Of a stretch of DNA of 33,600 bases, positions 1-7,555 are shown piece after piece. The notes under the pieces are model-generated. The model searched no databases and was not told the origin of the DNA. It was given only the letters and a program-made list of their open reading frames with translations. The position numbers and the translations under genes were made by a program. Within the stretch, counting starts at the first letter, position 1; each line of letters begins with the position of its first letter. The DNA comes from Ruminococcus sp. (GTDB lineage: Bacteria > Bacillota > Clostridia > Oscillospirales > Ruminococcaceae), in the NCBI GenBank assembly GCA_017517145.1, contig JAFXAJ010000033.1, positions 1-33,600 on the forward strand, written 5' to 3'.

Positions 1-65
1 ATTTTTCTGCCGGTGTGTTCGTTATACCCTGTTTTCAACAGTTTTGCACTTTTTCAATTTTTATA

Positions 66-112
66 TTTAAAAAAAGTCCGAGTGGACCGTTTCCATGGCC
101 CACTCGGACTTT
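66..112 (-). terminator. Rho-independent terminator of the HAD phosphatase gene
   Basis: An 11-bp perfect stem (AGTCCGAGTGG at 75-85 with its complement at 100-110) is followed, in the minus direction, by a run of T residues (plus-strand A tract 69-75). It lies 27 bp past the stop of the HAD gene. The T/A tracts on both sides could let it work in both directions. Positions 1-65 hold no gene that I can see. Confidence 0.85.
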
Positions 113-138
113 TGGTTTCACTTTTTTTACAGCGCCTT

Positions 139-927
139 TTATATCAGCCCAAAATGCTCCAGTGCATTATATATACCGTCGTTTTCAACTGATGTTGTAA
201 TGTACGATACATAAGGATATATCTCCTCTGCGCCGCCCATGGCTATACTGTTCGGTACTGCTCTGAACATAGGCAGGTCGTTCATGCTGTCGCCTATAGC
301 ATAGGCATTTTCAAGAGGAATCCCCAATCTGTCCAGCACAATTTTTATAGCCGTTGCCTTTGAAAATCCCAGCGGTACATTCTCGTAAAGTCCTCCGCCA
401 CGATTGATTATCTCGAAATTTTTTCCAGCTTCACAACGAAACAGCTCCATATCACATCCATCGTTCTCCCACACAATGAACTTGTCAAATGTGAAATTCT
501 CGTCATCAACCTGACCGTCAACTAAAATGCCTTCCTCTACAAATGTTCGGAGAAACCACTGTAATTCGGAATTTTCGGGAGTATATCTGTCAAAAAAGTA
601 TCCTTCTGTATACTCATACACAGGTGTAAGTCCTGTTTTGCGTATCATCTCCGCTGTACTTCTGCAAAACTCCTCGCTAAGCCGATTGCGAAGAATCACT
701 TCGCCGTTCATCTCTATATATGTTCCGCAGCCGCAGATAAGTCCGTCAAAACCAAGTGAACGGACTTTTTTATTTACATTGAATTCCGTTCTGCCTGTGT
801 TGATAAACGTATAACAGCCATTTTCCCTCGCTCTTGCTATAGCTTCACGAGTGCTTTCAGGAATTATTACGCTGTTTGTTCCCGTTGTAATCGTTCCGTC
901 AATGTCAAAAAATATCGCTTTTTTCAT
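139..927 (-). CDS. Cof-type HAD-superfamily phosphatase
   Basis: Predicted cytosolic sugar-phosphate or nucleotide-type phosphatase of the Cof/YbiV branch of the HAD superfamily. Motif I is DIDGT near the N-terminus (first Asp is the family nucleophile, second the acid/base). Motif IV is GDSMNDLPMF near residue 215. A C2-type cap lies between them, and about 262 aa is normal for the family. I chose the ATG at 927 (MKKAIFF) over the upstream codon at 945 because GGAGAGG sits about 5 nt before it. The gene follows the GH9 cellulase on the same strand, but a terminator separates them, so it may depend on read-through or a weak promoter that I cannot identify. The substrate cannot be read from sequence; this family is promiscuous. 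Confidence 0.85.
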   Translation of the reverse strand: MKKAIFFDIDGTITTGTNSVIIPESTREAIARARENGCYTFINTGRTEFNVNKKVRSLGFDGLICGCGTYIEMNGEVILRNRLSEEFCRSTAEMIRKTGLTPVYEYTEGYFFDRYTPENSELQWFLRTFVEEGILVDGQVDDENFTFDKFIVWENDGCDMELFRCEAGKNFEIINRGGGLYENVPLGFSKATAIKIVLDRLGIPLENAYAIGDSMNDLPMFRAVPNSIAMGGAEEIYPYVSYITTSVENDGIYNALEHFGLI

Positions 928-942
928 ACTTTCCTCTCCAAT

Positions 943-975
943 CAAAATAAAAGGGCGGATAATCCTCCGCCCTTT
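943..975 (-). terminator. Rho-independent terminator of the GH9 cellulase gene
   Basis: A 10-bp perfect stem AAAGGGCGGA/TCCGCCCTTT (950-959 with 966-975) begins 9 bp past the GH9 stop codon. On the minus strand it continues into TTATTTTG. It sits directly upstream of the HAD ribosome-binding site, so it should strongly reduce co-transcription of the two genes. Confidence 0.85.
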
Positions 976-983
976 GTGAAGTT

Positions 984-3803
984 TTATTTAACAGTTTCGG
1001 GTAACTTTGCAATAATCTCTGCGTCAAGCTTCTGAATTGAAAGTGCATCAGCAGCTGTTACACCGTCACCGACATTGCAGCAGTCAGCGTTAATCTCACC
1101 CTGTGCAGAAAGTGCATATTCATCAGAATTTCCGATAGCCTGGAGAATTGCTGTTGAATCGGCAATTGTTACCTTTCCGTCACAATTTGCATCTCCGTAG
1201 AGAACCTTTCCGGAAGGAGCTGCGGGAGTTGTTGTAGGCTTCTGTGTGGAAGGCTGTGAAGGTGCGTCCTCAGGCTTTGTGCCGTCAGGCTCAACACCCC
1301 AGATAAGCTTGTCATCAGCATAAAGTGTAATTTTTTCTGTAATTGCAGCTGCGTCGTTATCATCTTCGAAGCTTACAAGGTCAGCGTAGCTGTAGTCGTT
1401 TGTGGAATCCCATACTGTATCGAATGTTTCGGGATGCATCTTGTTGAGCAGACCGAACTGATATACACGGCTGCCGTAGAAATCACAGTTCAACCATGAA
1501 ATCTCAATATAGTATGTACCCTTGTCGTCATACTTGACAGGAGCTGAAATATGAGCCTCATTCTTACCGTCAGTAAAGCTCTTTTCCTGGTCGTAGTCGA
1601 TACGTGTCTCGATAAAGCTTATATCCTCGCCCTTTTCAAGCTGTTCGCCGATATTGAAGTAATATCTTGCTTTGAGGTTGCTCTCGAATTTAGGAGGATT
1701 TACTGTTCTGTTGTGAACAACAATTTTAATCTGGATACCTGCGTCTGTCTCCTGAGACTTACCGCCTGAGATATAAAGACCTGTGGGGAGAGGATTGCCG
1801 TCTTCATCTACCTGATCATAGCCGATAGCATTTTCTGACATATCAAAATCAGGCTTGAGGTAGTTATCCTTCTCATGCTCCTTGCCCTCTGCACCATAGA
1901 AGTGGTAAAGTCCTGCAAGGTCACCGCAGAAACCTGCATTATAGTCGTCTGTAACTTCGTTGTAGATGTAGTCCTTTGTAATATCGCTGTGGAAATCCTT
2001 CAGATCAGGTCCGCCTACAAGTGCTCCCCAGAGAGTATGTACCTGAACAACAGGATCTTCCATGCTCTGTGTAGGTGAACAGTGGGATGAACGGTGGTGA
2101 GGCTGTGATGCAAAGTTTGTGCCGTATCCTACCTCATAAGCATAACCCATGGGATTGTTTCCGAGGATATATGCCATCTGAGCCTTTGCCCATTCAGCAA
2201 AAGTCATATCGCCTGTCTCCTTAGCATAAACCATAGCCTGAAGACCTGCTGCTGTGTTGTAACGTGCAGAACCGTAACCTGATACTACTGCCCAGCCCTT
2301 AGGAGATTTTGCAATAAAGTCGCTGCTTGTCTCACTGTCGGGAAGGTCAGGAATCTGGTCATAAGTCATGGGAGTATTCCAGAGATGGTCGTCCATACCA
2401 AAATACTTGTGAGTACGTACAGGCTCATATCCCCAGTCGGAAGTATCTGTAGCCTTTGAAGTACCAGACCAGAATTCGAGGTTATATCTGAAAATGTACC
2501 AGTCACGAGCTGTATTTGTAACAGGAGCAAGCTTTGCAAATACGCCGCCCCATACTGTATCCCAGCAATGAACCCAGATATTCTGCCAGCAGTTACCTGT
2601 GTCTGTGATAATACGCTTCATATATCCTGTGTAGGGATGTGCACCCATTTCGCCTGTGATAGACTCATCAACAGCTATAATATCCATGATGTACTTGTCG
2701 TAAGCTGCCTGCTTCTGTGTTTCATCTTCTGCAACGCTTGCATAGTAGAGCCATACAGCAGCCCATGCCAGTTCATCGTAGTCGTAGCTTGAAGTATAGA
2801 AGCCGCCGTCATAACCAAGGCTCTTTGCGGTAGGAACCATACCGGGCTCCCAGTCCTCAATATGAGTTTCAACAGCAAATTCATAAAGAGCCTTTGCATA
2901 TTTCAGGCTCTTTGCAGCATATTCAGGGTCAGTATCCTTGAAGTTGAGGTAGTTTACAGCAAGTGAAGCTGCCGCACCTGCAGCCTGATCGGAAGCAGGC
3001 ATTTCTCTTGTTGCAAAGTATGCAGGGCGCTTAACGCCGCATGATGATGATGCAACATAAGTTCCGTCAACCTGAAGCTCAGGAGGACACCAGTAGTTAT
3101 GGTCGTTGTTACCTTCACCAACCTGATAACAGTATGCAATTACCTCATCTTCATCGTTCATGAAAGTAACCTTCATGAAGTAATCATTTGCCCAGCGGAG
3201 CTCGTCTTCAACGTGCTTGTCAAGACCGAGGTCAGCATAAGCATCACGGAATTCGTAATATCCCCAGCCTACGGTTGAAGCTGAATAGGAAAAGGGAAGT
3301 CCGAATTTTACGTGGTCACCTGCGTCATGCCAGCCGCCTGTAAGGTCAAGAGTTCCGTTGCCGTCGGGATCGAGGAATTCTTTATTCTCCTCAATAAACT
3401 TAGTTGTCATATTAACGCCGACGTAGAGATCTTCGTCCTCACTTGCACCGCCGTCGCCTTCGCCGTCATAGTTGCCGAGACCGTTATCCTCGCCGTCATC
3501 AGGACCGCTTACGCCGACATTTACTTTAGGCATGGGATTCATGGGAACGAGAGGAATTTCTGCATCCTTGATGTGGCAGTCGTCACGCCATGAATAATAG
3601 CCGTCTTCACCGACTTCATCGCCGCACTTGTTTGCATCATAGAAACAGAGTGCAAGCTGGAGAGCTTCGGCATAGTTGTAGTAGTTATTCGGTTCATCAG
3701 GAGTAATTACAGCGGCATTTGAAGTCACTGCACTTCCTGAAAGAAGGACGGTTGCAGCTGAAATAACAGCAGCCGTCTTTTTTAAAAACTTTGACTTTTT
3801 CAT
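984..3803 (-). CDS. Secreted GH9 endoglucanase with CBM3c and dockerin (cellulosomal)
   Basis: Extracellular cellulase, 939 aa. A signal peptide occupies residues 1-31 (KKSKFLKK, hydrophobic stretch, cleavage near SNAAV). The GH9 catalytic domain spans about 42-645, with GGWHDAGDHVKFG at 156-168 (Asp160 and Asp163, the family's catalytic-base aspartates), PHHRSSH at 568-574, and NEV with the acid Glu616 followed by YNAGF. A CBM3c-like module at about 675-838 gives the processive-endoglucanase (theme B) architecture. A Pro/Thr linker follows (841-866), then a type I-like dockerin (870-929) that would bind a scaffoldin cohesin. About 70 acidic, Gly-rich residues (82-152) interrupt the usual spacing between SWR and the DAGD motif. 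The start has GGAAAGG 8 nt upstream. The gene is probably monocistronic, with its own terminator. The GH9-CBM3c-dockerin assignment is firm; exact substrate preference (cellulose over other beta-glucans) is inferred from the family. Confidence 0.96.
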   Translation of the reverse strand: MKKSKFLKKTAAVISAATVLLSGSAVTSNAAVITPDEPNNYYNYAEALQLALCFYDANKCGDEVGEDGYYSWRDDCHIKDAEIPLVPMNPMPKVNVGVSGPDDGEDNGLGNYDGEGDGGASEDEDLYVGVNMTTKFIEENKEFLDPDGNGTLDLTGGWHDAGDHVKFGLPFSYSASTVGWGYYEFRDAYADLGLDKHVEDELRWANDYFMKVTFMNDEDEVIAYCYQVGEGNNDHNYWCPPELQVDGTYVASSSCGVKRPAYFATREMPASDQAAGAAASLAVNYLNFKDTDPEYAAKSLKYAKALYEFAVETHIEDWEPGMVPTAKSLGYDGGFYTSSYDYDELAWAAVWLYYASVAEDETQKQAAYDKYIMDIIAVDESITGEMGAHPYTGYMKRIITDTGNCWQNIWVHCWDTVWGGVFAKLAPVTNTARDWYIFRYNLEFWSGTSKATDTSDWGYEPVRTHKYFGMDDHLWNTPMTYDQIPDLPDSETSSDFIAKSPKGWAVVSGYGSARYNTAAGLQAMVYAKETGDMTFAEWAKAQMAYILGNNPMGYAYEVGYGTNFASQPHHRSSHCSPTQSMEDPVVQVHTLWGALVGGPDLKDFHSDITKDYIYNEVTDDYNAGFCGDLAGLYHFYGAEGKEHEKDNYLKPDFDMSENAIGYDQVDEDGNPLPTGLYISGGKSQETDAGIQIKIVVHNRTVNPPKFESNLKARYYFNIGEQLEKGEDISFIETRIDYDQEKSFTDGKNEAHISAPVKYDDKGTYYIEISWLNCDFYGSRVYQFGLLNKMHPETFDTVWDSTNDYSYADLVSFEDDNDAAAITEKITLYADDKLIWGVEPDGTKPEDAPSQPSTQKPTTTPAAPSGKVLYGDANCDGKVTIADSTAILQAIGNSDEYALSAQGEINADCCNVGDGVTAADALSIQKLDAEIIAKLPETVK

Positions 3804-3907
3804 ATCAATTTCCTTTCCGGGTGAGGGAAAAACCCGATTATTTATGAAAGTCCATAGGACTTATCAACAGATAACATAATATGAAAACAAAAATTGGAAA
3901 ACCGGAA
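3804..3907 (-). promoter_or_regulatory. GH9 5' leader with a short palindrome; promoter not resolved
   Basis: This 104-bp gap lies between the YerC-like gene and the cellulase. It contains a 6-bp inverted repeat, AAGTCC-ATA-GGACTT, at 3848-3862, and a second CGGGT/ACCCG hairpin next to the ribosome-binding site. I see no convincing -35/-10 pair, so transcription may start from an activator-dependent promoter or from upstream. The palindrome is a candidate operator only. Confidence 0.3.
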
Positions 3908-4207
3908 TCAGAGGAGTCCTTTTTCCTTTAACTTTGTGAAAACAATATTGTAGCCATCATTTCCGTCCTGAAGCGAACGGTTAACACGGCTGATAGTAGC
4001 TGTACTTGCGCCGGTTTCCGAGACGATGCTGTTATACACACGATGCTCGTCAAGAAGTCTTGCAACATGGAAACGCTGAGCAAAGGATTTCAGCTCAATT
4101 GTTGTGCAGAGGTCAACGAAGAATTTATAGCACTCGTCAACACTTTCAAGTGTGAGTATTGCTTCAAAAAGCTTATCCATGTTTTCGGATTTTATTTTTT
4201 CATTCAT
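3908..4207 (-). CDS. YerC/YecD-family TrpR-like DNA-binding protein
   Basis: Small cytosolic regulator of the TrpR-related YerC/YecD family, 99 aa. The helix-turn-helix region is near residues 58-85 (SETGASTATISRVNRSL), preceded by the family's helical part (FFVDLCTTIELKSFAQRF). The start at 4207 is chosen because GGAG lies 9 nt upstream and the family begins with a short N-terminus; the longer frame to 4291 has no supporting site. It is transcribed toward the GH9 gene, but function cannot be inferred from that. Family members are usually of unknown target; binding of tryptophan is not implied by the similarity. Confidence 0.85.
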   Translation of the reverse strand: MNEKIKSENMDKLFEAILTLESVDECYKFFVDLCTTIELKSFAQRFHVARLLDEHRVYNSIVSETGASTATISRVNRSLQDGNDGYNIVFTKLKEKGLL

Positions 4208-4251
4208 ATATAGTAACTCCAATCTGCATAAAGCAAAACTTTCTACTATAT

Positions 4252-4280
4252 ATTTTACCACATTAGTGTGAAAAAGTAAA
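4252..4280 (-). promoter_or_regulatory. Probable sigma-A promoter of the YerC-like gene
   Basis: Read on the minus strand: TTTACT at 4280-4275, a 17-bp spacer, and TAAAAT at 4257-4252, about 45 bp before the chosen start codon. Consensus match is moderate. Confidence 0.5.
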
Positions 4281-4520
4281 GGGGTTTCCAAATATTTTTC
4301 ATATTTTTTACAAAACTTCTAAAGAAATTACTCTAAGTTTATCATATCACAATTTAAGCAATTTGTAAAGAGAAAAAAGCAACACGCATCAAATTCGTGA
4401 TTATTCACAAATGAACCGATACTTTTTAAATATATAAAAGCAATATTGCTTAAACGCACTTTCATATTATTTGTATTAATTAAACAATAATTAACTAATA
4501 CTTAAAACATTATACCACAC
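4281..4520. other. AT-rich intergenic stretch without a gene
   Basis: About 240 bp between the YerC-like promoter and the rnpB terminator contain no coding frame with a ribosome-binding site. The one notable item is a perfect 14-bp palindrome, AAGCAATATTGCTT, at 4438-4451, which could be a protein-binding site. Confidence 0.5.
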
Positions 4521-4545
4521 AAAAAAGGAGAGCTGTTAGCTCTCC
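4521..4545 (-). terminator. Rho-independent terminator of RNase P RNA gene
   Basis: Stem GGAGAGCT/AGCTCTCC (4527-4534 with 4538-4545) has a 3-nt loop and is followed on the minus strand by six T residues (plus-strand A tract 4521-4526). It starts 6 bp beyond the 3' end of rnpB. Confidence 0.9.
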
Positions 4546-4550
4546 AATGT

Positions 4551-4888
4551 GACCAGACCGATAAGCCGGGTTCTGTCGTGTGCAGCAATTTATCTACGCT
4601 TATAGTCGCCCATAAGCTGAAGCCGTCATTACTTTGTATCCGCCGAGCCGGCGTTGAGATACAAAGCACCAATAGACGTTGCATCGGATAGGGTTTACAT
4701 GGCAGCGCAGTCTCCTGCGCTCCGGTGAGCTCTTACCTCGCCTTTCCACCCTTACCGCAAAAGCGGCGGTATATCTCTGTTGCACTTGCCCTAAGGTCGC
4801 CCTCGGCTGCTGTTAGCAGCTATCCTGCTCTGTGATGCCCGGACTTTCCTCGTAAACTTTAACGTTTCCGCTGCTGCATAGTCTGCTC
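4551..4888 (-). ncRNA. rnpB: RNase P RNA (M1-like)
   Basis: Catalytic RNA that trims the 5' leader of pre-tRNAs. The minus strand shows the universally conserved GAGGAAAGTCCGGGC block near the 5' end, an internal GAGGGCGACC-type stretch with GGTAAGGGTGGAAAGG, and the 3' signature ACAGAACCCGGCTTA. The two ends (GAGCAGAC at 4888-4881 and GTCTGGTC at 4558-4551) pair as helix P1 with one mismatch. The length of about 338 nt is typical. It has its own consensus promoter and terminator, so it is an independent transcript. Exact ends are inferred from P1 and the promoter. Confidence 0.96.
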
Positions 4889-4895
4889 AACTGTT

Positions 4896-4924
4896 ATTAT
4901 ATCATTTTTTGAAAATTTTGTCAA
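4896..4924 (-). promoter_or_regulatory. Consensus sigma-A promoter of rnpB
   Basis: Minus strand TTGACA (4924-4919), exactly 17 bp, TATAAT (4901-4896). The predicted transcription start, about 7-8 bp downstream, coincides with the 5' end of the P1 helix at 4888. Confidence 0.95.
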
Positions 4925-4949
4925 TAATTTTGCTGAAAATTCTATTACA

Positions 4950-5113
4950 GGGGTTCTCTAAAAACCGGAACACGAGCGAAATTCCGTATATGACAAATAT
5001 CAGTTGCAAGGCGGCAAACCGCAGTAATACTTGATGTATTGCAAGGTTTGACAATGCAGCAAATGGTATTTGTTATAGGAAGTTCGCCATGAGGGAGGTT
5101 TTTAGAGGTTCCC
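4950..5113. mobile_element. 164-bp MITE-like element, copy A, with 4-bp target duplication TACA
   Basis: Copy A of a non-coding element that recurs at 8822-8985; by eye the two 164-bp copies agree at about four of five positions without a gap. The ends are inverted repeats (start GGGGTTCTCTAAAAACC, end complementary to GGGAACCTCTAAAAACC). The interior is itself a long imperfect palindrome centred near 5033 (for example CAAAC/GTTTG and AATAC/GTATT). It is flanked by TACA at 4946-4949 and again at 5114-5117. It inserted at the end of rsmA, whose stop codon spans the right junction. No ORF is present, so movement would need a transposase supplied elsewhere. Confidence 0.8.
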
Positions 5114-5961
5114 TACATAAGCTTTCTCGCAACGGCTGTCAGCTCATCCATTGTAAGAGCTTCCACACGTACTGACTGGGATATTCCAAGGTCAGAAAGT
5201 GCAGAATATACGTCATCTTTGGCAATTCCAAGCATTGATGAAAGAGAATTTGCAAAGGTTTTCCTGCGCTGTGAAAAACCTGCCTTGACCATGCGGAAAA
5301 AGAATTTTTCTTCATCTCCTGAAAGTCTGCGCTCCTTGTCAAGGTCAATACGAATTACGGCGGAATCCACATTAGGCGACGGCATGAAGCTGCCGCGTGA
5401 AACCCCGAAAAGCTGTTTTACTGTACCGTAATAGTTAACCCCTACTGTTATTGCTCCCGATTCACGGCTTCCAACTTTGGCACAAAGCCGCTGTGCAGCC
5501 TCTTTCTGCACCATTACCGTTATCGAATCAATAGGCAGATTACTTTCCAGCAGCAGCATAATTACAGGAGATGTTATATAATAGGGCAGATTGGCGCATA
5601 CTGCCGTTCTCAGACCTGCAAAATCCTCAGAAATAATCTTATGCAAATCGGCTTTCATAACATCTTCGTTGTATATTTTAATGTTGTCAAAATCTTTCAG
5701 CGTCTCCTCAAGAACAGGCATAAGCCGTGTGTCGATTTCAACAGCGGACACTTTTTCCGCACGCAGAGCAAGCTCCTTCGTCAGAACACCGATACCCGTA
5801 CCAATTTCGAGAACTCCATATCCCTCACGGGCATTGCCCATTTCCGCTATTTTAGGACATACATCAGGATTTATAAGGAAATTCTGTCCAAGTCCCTTTG
5901 AAAAATTAAAACCGTGACGGCTCAGAATATCCTTCACCGTGCTTATATTAGTTAAATTCAT
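5113..5961 (-). CDS. rsmA: 16S rRNA dimethyladenosine transferase RsmA (KsgA)
   Basis: Dimethylates two adjacent adenosines in the terminal hairpin of 16S rRNA using S-adenosylmethionine, during late 30S maturation. Visible motifs are LGQNFL near the N-terminus, the SAM-binding VLEIGTGIGVLT near residue 48 and the target-adenine loop NLPYYITSP near residue 125; about 282 aa is normal. The start at 5961 is preferred over 5967 because AAGGAG is only 1 nt from the first ATG and 7 nt from the second. The gene overlaps the preceding flavoprotein by 14 bp, implying translational coupling. Its TAG stop is formed at the junction with repeat copy A; the reconstructed pre-insertion stop is TAA at the same place, so the protein is unaffected. 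Confidence 0.96.
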   Translation of the reverse strand: MNLTNISTVKDILSRHGFNFSKGLGQNFLINPDVCPKIAEMGNAREGYGVLEIGTGIGVLTKELALRAEKVSAVEIDTRLMPVLEETLKDFDNIKIYNEDVMKADLHKIISEDFAGLRTAVCANLPYYITSPVIMLLLESNLPIDSITVMVQKEAAQRLCAKVGSRESGAITVGVNYYGTVKQLFGVSRGSFMPSPNVDSAVIRIDLDKERRLSGDEEKFFFRMVKAGFSQRRKTFANSLSSMLGIAKDDVYSALSDLGISQSVRVEALTMDELTAVARKLM

Positions 5962-7555
5962 TATCATTCTCCTTAATCAGCGCTTCTATGACCGCTTCTG
6001 CGCATTTCATACCGTCAACCGCCGCAGAAATGATTCCTCCTGCATATCCTGCACCCTCACCGCATGGAAAAAATCCGCCGACAGACAGGGATTGCAGTTT
6101 TTCATCCCTGTTTATACGCACAGGGGAACTGCTTCTGCTTTCCACACCTGTGAGAATTGCGTCCTTATCGTCAAAACCCTTGATTTTTCGTCCCATTTCC
6201 ACAATTCCGTCTTTAAGGGAACGGCATACAAAATCGGGAAGATACTCCTGCGGCATGGCAAATTTCACATTCGGGCGATAACTCGGCTTGACTCTGCCGA
6301 AATCTTCCGACAGCTGATTTTCAAGAAAATCTCCCACAAGTATAACCGGTGCAGAATAATCCGAACCGCCTGCTATGAAGGCTTTTTCCTCTATTTCACG
6401 CTGAAAATACATTCCTGCAAGAGGATGTTTACTGCCGAAATCCTGCGGTGTCACATTCACCAGAAGCGCACTGTTGGAATTTTCGCCGTCACGGGCAAAA
6501 CAGCTCATGCCGTTGACTGCAAGCCGTCCTGTTTCGGAGGATGCCGCAACTACCTCCCCTCCCGGACACATACAGAACGTGTACAGCGACCGTCCGTCAG
6601 GAAGATGAACCGCAAGCTTGTAATCCGCAGCTTTCAGCGCAGGATTACCTGCAAACTCACCGTACATCGCCTTATCAATATCCTTACGCAAATGCTCGAT
6701 ACGCACTCCCACTGCAAAACTTTTCTGCGACATATCGACATTTTGGTTGTATAGCATTTCAAATACATCCCTTGCACTATGACCTGTAGCAAGAATAAGA
6801 TTATCCGTTTCAATGGTATGACTGCCGTTGCTGTCAGTATACGAAACCGATGAAATACAGCCGTTTTCCGTAGTATATCCATCAAATTTCGCACCAAAAC
6901 GGACATCTCCGCCAAGCTCGATAACACGTTTTCGCAGATTTTTCACTGTATCACGGAGCTTGTCCGTACCTATATGCGGTTTAGCGAGATAAAGTATCTC
7001 CTCAGGCGCACCAAATTCCACAAACCAGCGGAGAATTACGGAAATACGCTTGTCCTTTATGCCTGTTGTCAGCTTGCCGTCAGAAAATGTACCTGCTCCG
7101 CCTTCTCCGAACTGAACATTTGATTCCGGATTAAGACTGCCGCCATTCTGAAATTCCTCAACTGCTTTCACACGGCTGTCAACATCCTGTCCACGTTCCA
7201 GAACAATCGGCTTAGCGCCTGCCATAGCAAGTACAAGGGCTGCAAACATTCCGGCAGGGCCGAATCCCACCACTACGGGAGTTTTTCCCGCTTTGACCTG
7301 CGGCACTTTATAGACATATTCCTCAACAGAAACGGCATTTTTAAGCTGTTTCAGAAGCCTTTTTTCATCTTTTGCTTCAATGTCAATGGAGATTATAAAA
7401 TGAACATCGCTTTTTCGTCTTGCGTCTACGGATTTTTTCGACAGCTTCACGGAAATCAGCGATTTTTCGGGAACTTTCAACTGTCCCGTACACAATCCCC
7501 TGAGATTGCCGAAATCAAAGCCAAGGGGCACTTTTATGTTGCTGACACGAATCAT
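5948..7555 (-). CDS. COG2509-type FAD-dependent dehydrogenase
   Basis: Large cytosolic flavoprotein of about 535 aa in the widespread but poorly characterised COG2509 family. Residues 1-85 form an N-terminal domain with a ferredoxin-like pattern. The FAD-binding Rossmann motif VVVGFGPAGMFAAL follows near residue 95, then FGEGGAGTFSDGKLTT, an ATGHSARD motif near the middle, and a C-terminal CGEGAGYAGGIISAAVDG FAD-contact motif. The start at 7555 is supported by AAAGGAG 7 nt upstream; the longer frame to 7621 lies inside the preceding gene. It overlaps that gene by 4 bp (ATGA) and rsmA by 14 bp. The physiological substrate is unknown for the family. Confidence 0.9.
   Translation of the reverse strand: MIRVSNIKVPLGFDFGNLRGLCTGQLKVPEKSLISVKLSKKSVDARRKSDVHFIISIDIEAKDEKRLLKQLKNAVSVEEYVYKVPQVKAGKTPVVVGFGPAGMFAALVLAMAGAKPIVLERGQDVDSRVKAVEEFQNGGSLNPESNVQFGEGGAGTFSDGKLTTGIKDKRISVILRWFVEFGAPEEILYLAKPHIGTDKLRDTVKNLRKRVIELGGDVRFGAKFDGYTTENGCISSVSYTDSNGSHTIETDNLILATGHSARDVFEMLYNQNVDMSQKSFAVGVRIEHLRKDIDKAMYGEFAGNPALKAADYKLAVHLPDGRSLYTFCMCPGGEVVAASSETGRLAVNGMSCFARDGENSNSALLVNVTPQDFGSKHPLAGMYFQREIEEKAFIAGGSDYSAPVILVGDFLENQLSEDFGRVKPSYRPNVKFAMPQEYLPDFVCRSLKDGIVEMGRKIKGFDDKDAILTGVESRSSSPVRINRDEKLQSLSVGGFFPCGEGAGYAGGIISAAVDGMKCAEAVIEALIKENDNEFN

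Noticed and set aside
3848-3862. Palindrome before the GH9 gene as a carbon-catabolite (cre-like) site
   Set aside because: AAGTCC-ATA-GGACTT does not fit the known cre consensus; kept only as an unassigned palindrome.
4502-4785. Two short minus-strand frames of 60-61 aa
   Set aside because: Both lie inside the RNase P RNA gene and its terminator.
5939-6754. 271-aa plus-strand frame
   Set aside because: Lies antisense to the COG2509 flavoprotein, whose motifs and ribosome-binding site are convincing; the plus-strand translation is Arg/Ser/Cys-rich and has no ribosome-binding site.
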